A stretch of 64,000 nucleotides of DNA from Nitrosospira briensis C-128 (GTDB taxonomy: Bacteria; Pseudomonadota; Gammaproteobacteria; Burkholderiales; Nitrosomonadaceae): NCBI RefSeq assembly GCF_000619905.2, contig NZ_CP012371.1, forward strand, positions 1,984,001 to 2,048,000. The letters run 5' to 3'. Below are positions 47,456 to 56,800 of the stretch, one piece after another. The notes beneath the pieces were generated by a model. That model saw nothing but the letters and a program-made list of their open reading frames with translations. It was not told where the DNA came from and searched no databases. The position numbers were made by a program, and so were the translations under genes. Within the stretch, counting starts at the first letter, position 1. Each line of letters opens with the position of its first letter.

Positions 47456-48736
47456 ATGAGCCTGGTGGCTGTAGTTGGATTGGGGTATGTAGGGTTACCC
47501 TTGGCAGTTGAATTTGGAAAAAAGCGGCGAACCATAGGATATGATCTTTCCAGCAGCAAAGTCGACAGCTACAAGCGCGGCATAGATCCGACCGGCGAAG
47601 TTTCCTTTGATAATCTACAAGCGGCATGTCACTTGTCTGTTACCACCGATCCGGCTGAGCTGTCCGAGGCTGATTATATCGTTGTCGCAGTTCCCACCCC
47701 GGTAGACCTTGCTCATCAGCCCGATTTTTCGTCGCTCATCGGCGCCAGCGGGGTCGTCGGAAAACATATGAAGCGGGGCGCCATCGTTATTTACGAATCT
47801 ACGGTTTACCCAGGCGCAACGGAAGAAATCTGCGTTCCGGTTCTCGAAAAGCACTCTGGTATGAAATGGAAAGATGACTTTCACGTCGGCTTTTCCCCAG
47901 AACGTATTAACCCTGGCGATAAGCAGCATACGCTTACCAGTATCTTGAAGGTTGTGTCGGGAGACGACCAGGACACGTTGGAGAAAATCGCCGCGCTTTA
48001 CGAAAGCATCATTACCGCAGGCGTATACCGTGCATCCAGTATCAAGGTGGCCGAAGCCGCAAAAGTGATCGAAAATACGCAGCGTGACTTGAATATCGCA
48101 TTGATGAATGAGCTAGCCATCATTTTCGATAAGCTGGGAATCGACACCATGGAGGTTCTTCAGGCAGCCGGCACGAAATGGAATTTTCTTCCTTTTCGCC
48201 CCGGCCTAGTTGGGGGCCATTGTATTGGTGTCGATCCATATTACCTTACCCACAAGGCTGAAATGATCGGCTACATACCACAGGTTATTCTGGCTGGCCG
48301 GCGTATCAACGATAGTATGGCTAAATTTGTTGCTGAGCAGACCATAAAACACATCATCAAGGCTGACATTAATGTCAAGGGTGCCCGAGTGAATGTGCTG
48401 GGCTTGTCCTTCAAAGAGAACTGCCCCGATCTCAGAAACTCTAAAACTGCCGACTTGATCAGCGAACTCAAGTCCTATGGCATAGAAATTCACATCCATG
48501 ATCCTGTAGCCGATCCCGAAGAAGCTCGGCACGAATATAGCCTGGAACTTGAGTCATGGGAAAATCTTCCACGCGCTGATGCACTCATTGTTGCCGTCTC
48601 GCATCGGCAATTTATGAATAGACCCTTGACCGATTTCCAATCCAAAATTACCGCTAAAGGTTGCTTTATCGATGTTAAATCCCAGTTTGACCCAGCAGCC
48701 CTGCGTGAGGCCGGTTTCAACGTCTGGCGGCTTTGA
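47456..48736 (+). CDS. tviB: UDP-N-acetylhexosamine dehydrogenase (TviB/WbpO type)
   Basis: A 426-residue nucleotide-sugar 6-dehydrogenase. It shows VAVVGLGYVGLPLAVEFGKK (NAD site), VVAVPTPVD, YESTVYPGATEEIC, GFSPERINPGD, AEAAKVIENTQRDLNIALMN and the catalytic loop LVGGHCIGVDPYYLTHKAE with its cysteine. The family oxidises UDP-GlcNAc or UDP-GalNAc to the uronic acid. Paired with the 4-epimerase gene 107 bases downstream, it is predicted to supply UDP-GalNAcA or UDP-GlcNAcA to the polysaccharide. Confidence 0.88.
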   Translation: MSLVAVVGLGYVGLPLAVEFGKKRRTIGYDLSSSKVDSYKRGIDPTGEVSFDNLQAACHLSVTTDPAELSEADYIVVAVPTPVDLAHQPDFSSLIGASGVVGKHMKRGAIVIYESTVYPGATEEICVPVLEKHSGMKWKDDFHVGFSPERINPGDKQHTLTSILKVVSGDDQDTLEKIAALYESIITAGVYRASSIKVAEAAKVIENTQRDLNIALMNELAIIFDKLGIDTMEVLQAAGTKWNFLPFRPGLVGGHCIGVDPYYLTHKAEMIGYIPQVILAGRRINDSMAKFVAEQTIKHIIKADINVKGARVNVLGLSFKENCPDLRNSKTADLISELKSYGIEIHIHDPVADPEEARHEYSLELESWENLPRADALIVAVSHRQFMNRPLTDFQSKITAKGCFIDVKSQFDPAALREAGFNVWRL

Positions 48737-48843
48737 AGAAAATGAAGAGCGCTGAACAAATCTTTCGCGGAGCGCTTGTTTGACGACTGAGCTGGTAAAA
48801 TCGGAAATTATTCACAGATTCTTCAGGAAGGGCTAATCGAATA

Positions 48844-49902
48844 ATGACAAGATACCAAGACGTGCTTCAGCATTTGAAGAATCACCCATATCACTGGCTG
48901 ATCACCGGCGTTGCCGGGTTTATCGGGTCCAGTTTACTGGAGACTTTGCTCAAGCTGAATCAAAAGGTAACAGGTCTGGATAACTTTTCGACCGGTCACC
49001 GGCATAATCTCGAGCAGATAAGGGAGTTGGTGGGGGAAGAGGCCTGGCTCAATTTCAGCTTTATCGAAGGGGATATCCGGGACCTGCAAGCATGCAGGGA
49101 TGCATGCAAAGGCATGGATTATGTGCTGCATGAGGCCGCGCTTGGATCTGTGCCGCGGTCTATTCAAGATCCTATCCGGACAAATGAAAGCAATATTTCC
49201 GGATTCCTGAATTTACTGGTGGCCTCGCGTGACGCCCAGGTGAAGCGCTTCATTTACGCAGCCTCCAGTTCGACATATGGCGACCATCCCGGTCTGCCCA
49301 AGGTGGAGTCGGTAATTGGCCAGCCCCTTTCGCCATATGCCGTTACCAAGTATGTCAACGAGCTCTACGCAGATGTATTCGCGCGCTGCTATGGTATGCA
49401 ATCCATAGGGTTACGCTATTTTAATGTTTTTGGCCCCAGGCAGGATCCAAATGGCGCTTATGCGGCAGTGATTCCTCAATGGATTGCTGCGCTTATCCGG
49501 GGTCAGACTTTATACATTAATGGAGATGGCGAAACCAGCCGGGATTTCTGCTTTATCGAGAACGTCGTTCAAGTTAATCTTCTTGCGGCGCTGGCTGAAA
49601 ATTCCGAAGCAGCCAATCAGATTTACAATGTAGCAGTTGGCGAGCGTACAAGTCTGAACCAACTCTATGAGATGATTTGCGCGCTACTTGTGGAGAAATT
49701 TCCCGACTTGCGGAACCATAAGCCCACGTACGCGGATTTTCGCAGGGGTGATGTACGACATTCTCAGGCGGACATTTCCAAGGCCGGAAAAATGTTGGGT
49801 TTTGAGCCAACTCATCGGATAGATGAAGGGCTCAAGCAGGCCATGGCCTGGTATATCGCCCATCTTGCGCCCGAGGAAGAGGCAACGGGCGAATCGGCTT
49901 AG
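48844..49902 (+). CDS. tviC: UDP-N-acetylglucosamine 4-epimerase (TviC/WbpP type)
   Basis: A 352-residue extended SDR. The N-terminal extension before the NAD motif ([17 protein letters not shown] at about residue 20) is typical of WbpP/TviC. It also has [28 protein letters not shown] and [14 protein letters not shown] with the catalytic YxxxK, and [21 protein letters not shown]. It interconverts UDP-GlcNAc/GalNAc or their uronic acids and works with the upstream dehydrogenase. It faces the TPR gene, with 55 bases between their stops. Confidence 0.9.
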   Translation: MTRYQDVLQHLKNHPYHWLITGVAGFIGSSLLETLLKLNQKVTGLDNFSTGHRHNLEQIRELVGEEAWLNFSFIEGDIRDLQACRDACKGMDYVLHEAALGSVPRSIQDPIRTNESNISGFLNLLVASRDAQVKRFIYAASSSTYGDHPGLPKVESVIGQPLSPYAVTKYVNELYADVFARCYGMQSIGLRYFNVFGPRQDPNGAYAAVIPQWIAALIRGQTLYINGDGETSRDFCFIENVVQVNLLAALAENSEAANQIYNVAVGERTSLNQLYEMICALLVEKFPDLRNHKPTYADFRRGDVRHSQADISKAGKMLGFEPTHRIDEGLKQAMAWYIAHLAPEEEATGESA

Positions 49903-49957
49903 ATACACATTTTTATCGTATATTCGGGCTTTTCTCAAAGCTGATCCGTCGCGCCTT

Positions 49958-50587
49958 TCAATCACCGTCCCATTTTCCTGCTTTTATCAACTGATTTTTC
50001 AGACCCGGAAGGGGGAAGCCCAGTTCGTACGCTTTCTTTGCATAAGTTTTTGCCTGTTCATAGTTTTTCCTCTGCATATAGAGCAAGCCGAGATTGTAGT
50101 TGATGGTAGGGTTTTCTGGCTGGAGCTCAGCCGCTATCTGAAGCTGCTCTGTGGCCTTATCAATTTGCCCTGCTTTCATCAAATAATTGCCATATACCAT
50201 ACGAACCATGCCATCGGTTGGTTTAAACCGCATGGCTCGATCAAAAAAGCATTCAACCGAATATTTGGAGCCGCTCGGCTTTAAGGTTTTCTCCTTTAAG
50301 GCAAGTTTACCCATTGCTGCCAATGCGCGATGGTGATTCGGAAACAGCAGAAGTGTGTAGCTCAAGTCTCCGCCGATGTATCCGGTGTTGCCACTGATCA
50401 GTTTCTCGACATTAGGCGTAAAATGATAATCTTCAACGGTTTTCAGATTTCCTCTATAGTCGCTGTTCGTATAATCACCTCCCGCACCTCCTGGTATGAC
50501 TTCTCCACAATAGGGAGCGGGAGCCGCCTTGAGGTCTGCTGAAATAATCGAGACAACTAATATAACAATGAACGGCATAGCTTTCAT
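49958..50587 (-). CDS. Exported TPR-repeat protein
   Basis: A 209-residue protein with a signal peptide (PFIVILVVSIISADLKAAP) followed by about three tetratricopeptide repeats in the C-terminal half, for example AMRFKPTDGMVRMVYGNYLM and NYNLGLLYMQRKNYEQAKTY. Probably a periplasmic protein-interaction scaffold. It is the only minus-strand gene directly beside the sugar genes and may start a transcript of its own. No closer family identified. Confidence 0.72.
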   Translation of the reverse strand: MKAMPFIVILVVSIISADLKAAPAPYCGEVIPGGAGGDYTNSDYRGNLKTVEDYHFTPNVEKLISGNTGYIGGDLSYTLLLFPNHHRALAAMGKLALKEKTLKPSGSKYSVECFFDRAMRFKPTDGMVRMVYGNYLMKAGQIDKATEQLQIAAELQPENPTINYNLGLLYMQRKNYEQAKTYAKKAYELGFPLPGLKNQLIKAGKWDGD

Positions 50588-50793
50588 AAACGTTCCTTAC
50601 AATTAGCGTGTTTCGGAGGACGCTTCAACAAGCGCAGTACAGTACAGTTCATCCAGCGCTTTCCGGAAAGGTGTATCAATTATGACTCCTGACTCGCGAG
50701 TACGTCAGGTTTTTTCCATTGGCGCACTCGGATGTTCATGCCGAGAAACCGTTCATGTCGAGTAAGGCCCGATCGAAAACGATCGTTAATCTT

Positions 50794-51663
50794 TCACCAC
50801 GACTGAATCCAGTCGCTCGTCCCAACGGCTACCTCATCGCGCCATGCGCGCCGCGAAAAAGTATGGTTAGCTTCCGGTAAATTCAGACGCGATACACCTG
50901 GTGCCGCCAGCAGTCGCTGCCACTCACGCGAACTTTTAACCAGCTCCAGAAACTCCTGGGCGGTGAGGTCGTCCCCGCTCGTTATTAGCAGTATCTTTCC
51001 TTTATAACGACTGAGTGCATCCAGCATTCGTTCCGGCAAGCTGGCGAAATCACAGGATCTATCGCCAGCCTTATCACTCGCGGCTGCAATTTTTCGACCC
51101 GGCAGGGCTTTCTCGACAGTCTTCACAAGAGATTGAGTTGCGTTGGCATAATTAAAACGCCCGCTCCACACCTTTCTCCAGAACTCAGGGTCGAGAATGC
51201 GAGCGAGATAGTAATGTTTTAGATAGGCTTTTGCAGCACCTTGATCTGTTCTTACCCAGGGATTCAGTAATACCAGGCCAGTTATGCGCCGATCGCGGTG
51301 CGCATGGAAAAGCGCAGCTGAGGCAGCATCGCATAAGCCCCAAATCACCAAATTACTGAGCGCCGGCACTTCTTTAAAAAAACGTTCTATCGCACAGTGG
51401 AGATCATCTTCCAAATCTTCAAAAGTTCTCGGGGCGCCTTCGCTATCTCCCATTCCTCGGTAATCGAAACGTAGAACGGGTATGCCGATAGAGGCGAGGT
51501 GACGAGCAAGCAATGTGAACTGGCGATGGCTTCCGACCCGATATTGCGGCCCGCCCACAACGATCAGCACACCTCTCGAAGCAGTTCGCTCAGGCAGGCT
51601 CAAAATTCCATACATCCACGAATCATTGCACTGAAGGGCAAGCGCGCGTTCCTCGAAATTCAT
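50794..51663 (-). CDS. Exosortase A system-associated hydrolase 1
   Basis: A 289-residue alpha/beta-hydrolase fold protein. It has LRFDYRGMGDSEGAPRTFED and the nucleophile-elbow position WGLCDAASAALF, where Cys111 replaces the usual serine of GxSxG. It ends with a histidine in LPEANHTF. It matches the family found with exosortase A and PEP-CTERM EPS operons, in tandem with hydrolase 2. The ATG overlaps the hydrolase 2 stop by 4 bases. Substrate unknown; acyl or peptide transfer in the acylated-EPS pathway is conjecture. Confidence 0.82.
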   Translation of the reverse strand: MNFEERALALQCNDSWMYGILSLPERTASRGVLIVVGGPQYRVGSHRQFTLLARHLASIGIPVLRFDYRGMGDSEGAPRTFEDLEDDLHCAIERFFKEVPALSNLVIWGLCDAASAALFHAHRDRRITGLVLLNPWVRTDQGAAKAYLKHYYLARILDPEFWRKVWSGRFNYANATQSLVKTVEKALPGRKIAAASDKAGDRSCDFASLPERMLDALSRYKGKILLITSGDDLTAQEFLELVKSSREWQRLLAAPGVSRLNLPEANHTFSRRAWRDEVAVGTSDWIQSW

Positions 51664-52517
51664 CTGGCTTGTTCAGCAAAAATATCAGCTGTCGCCAACA
51701 CGAGTTCAGGACACTCCGCGATTTCCTGTGTCGCCCAAAACGGTAAGCAAGGCACAAGCTGCAAATGCAGATCAACGCCATTCTGCTTCCATGCGGTGAC
51801 AACCTTCGCTCCGGCCGCTGTCATGGAACGGCCCGGTTCAGCCACAACCTCGAACCAGTGAACGGGGCATCGTGTTACGAGTAGCTCAGCCGCTTGCAAG
51901 ATATCAATGGCGGCAGCCATGTCCGGTGCGAGTTCATAGCCGGCTACTTCAAGCGGATTTCCGGCCCTCAAGGCATTGCGCATTGCATTCGTTCCGGTAT
52001 TTTTTTCTGTACCGGCCTCGCCCAAAAGAATTTCATTGGCGAGCCGAAGGCGCAAAAACCGGGTCAGGAAAGATTCTCCGCTAATTACAGGTTGCCAAAG
52101 AATAATTCGGTCAATTGCGTTTTCCGAGCTCCTGGCAAAGTCGAGTGCTAGCAGAGCGCCCAGGCGCAGACCCCAGAGGCTGATCGGAGCGGCAACCCTG
52201 TCCTCCAGCCAACTCCATGCAGCAGCCAGGTCCCGCTTCCAGATATTCCAGCTTGCATTCCCGAATTCGCCGCTACTGTCTCCACAGCCGAAAAGATCTA
52301 TCTGCAGCACGCCAAACCCCGCCGCAGCAAAAGCTCTTGCCTGCATCGCCGCCATACGGCGCGATTTATTCATTTCGTCGCCGAAGGGATGAACGTAAAT
52401 CAGCACACCGCGGTATTCCCAACCGGGAGGAGGGGCGTAGAAAAGACAAAAACGCTCGCCCAACTCCGCTTTTAAAAAGAAAGGCGTGGCGGGAGCGACG
52501 TGAAAAAATGAGTTCAT
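51660..52517 (-). CDS. Exosortase A system-associated hydrolase 2
   Basis: A 285-residue alpha/beta-hydrolase-like protein. It shows VLIYVHPFGDEMNKSRRM, LQIDLFGCGDSSGEF and, where a nucleophile elbow should be, LWGLRLGALLALDF with Arg118 in place of serine, so it may not be a classical esterase. It lies between the ACP gene and hydrolase 1 with 4-base overlaps on each side, giving a coupled ACP-hydrolase 2-hydrolase 1 unit, the same order as in exosortase A loci. Confidence 0.82.
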   Translation of the reverse strand: MNSFFHVAPATPFFLKAELGERFCLFYAPPPGWEYRGVLIYVHPFGDEMNKSRRMAAMQARAFAAAGFGVLQIDLFGCGDSSGEFGNASWNIWKRDLAAAWSWLEDRVAAPISLWGLRLGALLALDFARSSENAIDRIILWQPVISGESFLTRFLRLRLANEILLGEAGTEKNTGTNAMRNALRAGNPLEVAGYELAPDMAAAIDILQAAELLVTRCPVHWFEVVAEPGRSMTAAGAKVVTAWKQNGVDLHLQLVPCLPFWATQEIAECPELVLATADIFAEQAR

Positions 52518-52765
52518 TCAGCCAATTTTTGCTCAACGAAGCGCGTCAGTGTGCCAACGGTTTCAAAGGTGCTTGCGGTAATCTCATCATCATCGACGGT
52601 TATATCAAAATGCTCTTCCATGGCGGTGATCAGATTAACCACCGCCATGGAGTCCAATTCGGGAATGCTGCCGAGCAAGGAGGAATCTTCATTGAGGGAA
52701 TTTTTTCGTTCCCCGAGGCTCAGTACGTCGGACAGAATTTTCTTTACTTCTTCAAGATGCTGCAT
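52514..52765 (-). CDS. Acyl carrier protein, exosortase A system type
   Basis: An 83-residue acidic ACP with the attachment site PELDSMAVVNLITAMEE, Ser39 being the predicted phosphopantetheinylated residue. It overlaps hydrolase 2 by 4 bases and follows the GNAT-like gene by 17. In exosortase A loci an equivalent ACP is accompanied by an acyl-CoA ligase and a PLP-dependent decarboxylase, neither of which is in this cluster. It is a second, distinct ACP from the one at 58-312. Confidence 0.85.
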   Translation of the reverse strand: MQHLEEVKKILSDVLSLGERKNSLNEDSSLLGSIPELDSMAVVNLITAMEEHFDITVDDDEITASTFETVGTLTRFVEQKLAE

Positions 52766-52782
52766 GTTTACTCCATAGTTGA

Positions 52783-53517
52783 TTATCTTTTTGAGCAGGA
52801 AGACGCCTCAAGCCCCTCAGTATCAAGACGAAATTCCGGGAATGAATCGGGGCGGGACGACAAATGAAAGTAGGGCGATATAGAGGAGAACGTAATTTGC
52901 CACCGGCCGGCACAAAAAAAGAGTGCGCTGCCCAAGGGCAATGTTCCAAAATGTGCATGGGCATCGAGTGAACCGGAGTTGAATGCGGAAATACGGCTGC
53001 ACGACCATAAAATGTTATTTTCAGTCAAGATGCGGTTTGCCTGTTCCCATAGACGCGGAAAAGTCAATCCCAGTCGGAGATCCGGCGTCACATACACATC
53101 GAAATCCCAAGCGGCCCGTTCTGCCGGTAGCGGTATGTAGCGGGCCCGCACTTCATCCTCTTGATAGCTTCCCAGCAATAGCCACAGAAAACCAATAAAG
53201 CGCTCCCCCTTCAAAGCGACCAGACATTTGGCTCCTTGCTTGAACCTGGCTCGGATCACCGCGGCAGGTCTGGGAAACTCCCGGATGATCTCGTCCTGCT
53301 CTTGAATCAGCCGGATTTCTATTTTCCTGCCCCTTCCCGGCGGAAGTAAAGCTGTCTTTGCGACTGGCTGGGCGATTAAATAATACCTGTATAGGCGAAT
53401 CTTTCCTCTTGATATCATCCCCAAAAACTTGCCGAGTACGAAAAGCCCGACATTGAACCAACCCCAGTGTTGTAACATCTGATGAAATGCTTTTTTTTTC
53501 ACTGCTATTGAGGTCAT
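52783..53517 (-). CDS. GNAT-like acyltransferase family protein of the ACP-hydrolase operon
   Basis: A 244-residue protein. The middle section (IEIRLIQEQDEIIREFPRP, then CLVALKGERFIGFLWLLLG and WDFDVYVTPDLRLGLTFPRL) follows the strand order of a GNAT acyltransferase. As I recall, a similar gene precedes the ACP in exosortase A loci. The start is the ATG at 53517; a TTG at 53541 is less likely. A T9 run on the plus strand (53491-53499) encodes the lysine stretch near the N-terminus. It begins the ACP-hydrolase operon. Substrate unknown. Confidence 0.6.
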   Translation of the reverse strand: MTSIAVKKKAFHQMLQHWGWFNVGLFVLGKFLGMISRGKIRLYRYYLIAQPVAKTALLPPGRGRKIEIRLIQEQDEIIREFPRPAAVIRARFKQGAKCLVALKGERFIGFLWLLLGSYQEDEVRARYIPLPAERAAWDFDVYVTPDLRLGLTFPRLWEQANRILTENNILWSCSRISAFNSGSLDAHAHFGTLPLGSALFFCAGRWQITFSSISPYFHLSSRPDSFPEFRLDTEGLEASSCSKR

Positions 53518-53960
53518 CACGCAAAACCATTGAGTAGCCAAGATATCAAATACAGGTGGTAACGAGAAATTACGACATAATAAAACCAGTCCGGCGACCT
53601 GAATATTTTATAAGCGGGACCGAGAATGAAGCGCCAGCATCTTCAATCCAGTTTTCTTATTTTATCCGCAGACTTTGGTAAATTCCGCTGCTGCAGCCTT
53701 TAGCCCAGGAATAGTGGCTTTCTGATACCGAAATCGCCAAGATCTCGGTAGAAAATCAGTTGGGTTCTGTTCCGTGCGGCGTTATTTTGTGACTCTTGGT
53801 AAAAACGCGTCAATAGTACTATAAGTCACGGAAGGTTAATTCTTAAAAGTAGAAATCGCTTTACTTTTCAATGTATTTTCTTGTACGCTTCAAAAAAGTT
53901 GCCCTGATTGGGAAGAGTAGGGGTATGCATAAACTTAACGTACAAAAACGGGGAGCCCAT
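53518..53960. other. Divergent intergenic region
   Basis: About 440 bases between the minus-strand ACP operon and the plus-strand PEP-CTERM gene. It must hold promoters in both directions. One plus-strand candidate is given separately. Nothing else is recognisable. Confidence 0.5.
53796..53825 (+). promoter_or_regulatory. Possible promoter with flanking dyad
   Basis: TTGGTA, an 18-base spacer, then TATAAG at 53820-53825. The half-sites GTGACT (53789-53794) and AGTCAC (53824-53829) flank it, a possible operator. About 130 bases upstream of the PEP-CTERM gene start. Confidence 0.35.
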
Positions 53961-55520
53961 ATGAGTATGCATGCGCGGAACAATCGGGTGGCAAATTTTG
54001 CGTTTTCCGCTCTCCTCGTCACTAGTTCAGCGTCATTCTTCATGGCACCAGCATATGCGGACACCTCGTTCGAACGTTTGTCATCACTGCTGGCGGCGAC
54101 GCCTGAGGGTGGTTGGGTCAAGGCAAGCACCAACCTCTTTTCCGATGCTTGGCCGGTAGGCGCCGATGCGGTACCGAATAGTTGGCCCGGCGCTATTGTG
54201 AATGCCTGGAGTTCTTTCGCCTGGGATTCAAGTCGTGGACAAATGATGCTTTGGGGCGGCGGCCACGCGAATTACGTGGGTAATGAAATGTACGTGTGGG
54301 ATGGCGCTACAGGCAAATGGGAGCGGGGTTCTCTCCCAAGCAGAATAGACGCCCATGGATTTATCGTCGACAGCGCGGCGCCACAATCGGCGCATACCTA
54401 CGACAACAACAACTATCTGCCTGTCAATAAGATGTTCATTACGTTCGGAGGGGCAGCGCAGAACGGTGGAAATTTCGAGAAGACGGATGGCAAGAATGTG
54501 ACCCGTGCCGGTCCTTTCTTGTGGGATCCTGATAAGGCAGATCCCAATAAGGTCGGTGGTACGACCGGTTCGGGCTGGAATACGACCAATATTGCGCAAG
54601 GCGGCAACATGTGGACCGACCGGCAAGGGCAATGGACCGGATCTGAACCGCCTATTTACGTTAACGCTACCACTGCCTACCGTACCGAGAACGGCAAGGA
54701 CGTAGTCTACCTTACCGCAGACTCGAATGCATCAGGGTTTCCGGTACTCTATCGCTATGCAGTGGGGGACGTGAGGAACGGCGGTAAGGACTCATGGGAA
54801 GCTATTGGCACTACATGGAATTCTGTCGGATACCAGGGCACCGCAACAATTGATACGACGCACAACCTTTACATTAGGACCGCCAATCATATCGGGCCAT
54901 ACACGGCAGATTTGGCCATATGGGATTTGGACAATTCCAATGCAGCCAATCCCAATAGTAATGCCGATATCGGAATCAATCTCGTAAACAGCGATGGCAG
55001 TGATTTCGTAATGGGTGCGACTTATGGTATTGGTTATGATTCGGCCGATAACATGGTTGTGCTATGGGATGGAAGTGGCGGCGGCGGAACAGTTTGGGCA
55101 GCGAACGTTCTCACCGACGCAGATGGCAACATCGGCTCCAACACCACGTGGACTATCCATGAGATGCAAAGCTCGACGTCAAGTCATCCTCATGGTGATT
55201 TTGCTACCGGCGTTCTCGGTAAGTGGCATTATGATCCCACGCTGGGCGCGTTCGTCGCGCTGGACCAGATTGCCCCTGAGAACGGCGGAGCGTGGGATGC
55301 CGCTGTGTGGTTATACAAGCCGGTCGCGGGGGTGGTTCCCGAACCGGAAACATATGCGCTTCTGCTTGCGGGGCTTGGCCTGATCGGATGGTTCGCTCGC
55401 AGGCGTCAAGAAATACCGAAGCGCCAGCAAAGCTGGCGCTCTCCTCAATCGCGATCAGAGGTGCTTGACACGATTTCCGGAACGCCATGCCTTGCTCCCG
55501 CACGTGACAGGCAAATTTGA
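53961..55520 (+). CDS. Large kelch-like PEP-CTERM protein
   Basis: A 519-residue exported protein. I choose ATG 53961, preceded by GGGGAG, giving a signal peptide ending at PAYADTS; earlier in-frame starts at 53871 and 53925 add a non-signal stretch. The body contains blade-like repeats such as SRGQMMLWGGGHANYVGNEM and MYVWDGATGKWE, suggestive of a kelch/galactose-oxidase-type beta-propeller. The sorting signal VVPEPETYALLLAGLGLIG with ARRRQ is complete, but 30-odd further residues follow it, unusual for a PEP-CTERM protein. A perfect hairpin lies in that extension. Confidence 0.78.
   Translation: MSMHARNNRVANFAFSALLVTSSASFFMAPAYADTSFERLSSLLAATPEGGWVKASTNLFSDAWPVGADAVPNSWPGAIVNAWSSFAWDSSRGQMMLWGGGHANYVGNEMYVWDGATGKWERGSLPSRIDAHGFIVDSAAPQSAHTYDNNNYLPVNKMFITFGGAAQNGGNFEKTDGKNVTRAGPFLWDPDKADPNKVGGTTGSGWNTTNIAQGGNMWTDRQGQWTGSEPPIYVNATTAYRTENGKDVVYLTADSNASGFPVLYRYAVGDVRNGGKDSWEAIGTTWNSVGYQGTATIDTTHNLYIRTANHIGPYTADLAIWDLDNSNAANPNSNADIGINLVNSDGSDFVMGATYGIGYDSADNMVVLWDGSGGGGTVWAANVLTDADGNIGSNTTWTIHEMQSSTSSHPHGDFATGVLGKWHYDPTLGAFVALDQIAPENGGAWDAAVWLYKPVAGVVPEPETYALLLAGLGLIGWFARRRQEIPKRQQSWRSPQSRSEVLDTISGTPCLAPARDRQI
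55420..55440 (+). repeat. Hairpin inside the C-terminal extension
   Basis: Perfect dyad AGCGCCAGC-AAA-GCTGGCGCT just after the codons for the PEP-CTERM basic cluster. It looks like a terminator stem without a T run, placed where a stop codon would normally already have occurred. Confidence 0.6.
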
Positions 55521-55838
55521 AATTTGCGATCATTGCTGAGAGGTTTTCTTTTTCACTTGATCGGATGAGCTACGCGGAATCGCCCATATCGAAGGAGATA
55601 ATTCCGTCCTGCCAAGATTATCCTTCTGGCCGATGCTGATCTCATGTGTCATGCTCGGCCTATCCCGCAACAGATTTCCGCAAATATGTCGTAGATGAGC
55701 AAGAATGATGGTCGTCAGCTACATCGGGATCACTCCAACAAATAGTTCTCAGGCGCAACGCTGGAATACGAAGAGGCACGGTTCTCTTTTGTAATCTACC
55801 GATGCGCGCGAGATGGACCGAGTAAAGATGAGGTATAG
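55521..55838. other. Intergenic region before the GT2 gene
   Basis: About 318 bases, no supported gene, repeat or RNA recognised. Confidence 0.5.
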
Positions 55839-56771
55839 ATGAATCTCGCAATAGTAGTTCCATGTTTTAACGAGGAAGAAGTGCTTGGAACCACGATCAG
55901 CCACCTCCGGGAACTGCTGAATCGGCTTATAGCCGAGCGACTGGTTGATCCCGAGAGTACGATAACCTTTATAGACGATGGCTCGAAAGACAAAACATGG
56001 AATCTGATCGAAAATGTCGCAAGATGTGATAGTTCAATGCATGGCATTAAACTGTCGAGAAATCGCGGGCATCAGAACGCTTTGATCGCCGGGCTCATGA
56101 CCGTTAGCGGGGACGCGATAATTAGTGTTGACGCAGATCTTCAGGATGATTTATCGGCGATAAGGGAGATGGTGATCAAATATCGGGGAGGTGCTGAAAT
56201 CGTCTATGGTATCAGGGTGGATCGCAGAACGGATGCGCGATTCAAAAGAATGAGTGCAGAAGGATATTATCGGGTGCTGCGCCTGCTGGGTGTTGATATC
56301 GTATTTAACCATGCAGATTATCGCCTGATGGGCTACCACGCGATAGAGGCCTTGAAGCAGTATGGCGAAGCCAATGTATTCTTGCGCGGAATTATTCCCC
56401 AGCTTGGTTTCAAAACGGAAAATGTATATTACAGGCGCGCCGAGCGTTTTGCCGGTGAATCAAAATATCCTTTAAAAAAGATGCTTGCCCTGGCGTGGGA
56501 CGGCCTGACTTCATTCTCATCGCTTCCTCTGCGATGGATTACACTACTGGGATTCACCGTATCCATGTTCAGCTTCGCCATCGGGAGCTGGGCGTTGATA
56601 GCGCGTCTTTTCTTCGATGGAAGCGTGCCGGGATGGGCGTCCACTGTGATCCCCATGTATTTTTTAGGCGGAATCCAGCTTTTAAGCCTAGGGATTATAG
56701 GAGAATATATTGCCAAGATTTACGCCGAGACGAAACGCAGGCCCCGATACATCATTGAGAAAATGATTTAG
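55839..56771 (+). CDS. Glycosyltransferase family 2, GtrB/DPM-like
   Basis: A 310-residue polyprenol-phosphate glycosyltransferase. It has VVPCFNEEEVLGTTI, FIDDGSKDKTW, LSRNRGHQNALIAGL and SVDADLQDDLSAI, then two C-terminal membrane helices (ITLLGFTVSMFSFAIGSWAL and YFLGGIQLLSLGIIGEYIAK). Relatives load a sugar on undecaprenyl phosphate for later transfer in the periplasm. With GtrA (57554) and the GT39-like protein (58220) it forms a complete periplasmic glycosylation set. Confidence 0.9.
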   Translation: MNLAIVVPCFNEEEVLGTTISHLRELLNRLIAERLVDPESTITFIDDGSKDKTWNLIENVARCDSSMHGIKLSRNRGHQNALIAGLMTVSGDAIISVDADLQDDLSAIREMVIKYRGGAEIVYGIRVDRRTDARFKRMSAEGYYRVLRLLGVDIVFNHADYRLMGYHAIEALKQYGEANVFLRGIIPQLGFKTENVYYRRAERFAGESKYPLKKMLALAWDGLTSFSSLPLRWITLLGFTVSMFSFAIGSWALIARLFFDGSVPGWASTVIPMYFLGGIQLLSLGIIGEYIAKIYAETKRRPRYIIEKMI

Positions 56772-56800
56772 CGGCACGACCAACCGATCAGGTAACCCAA

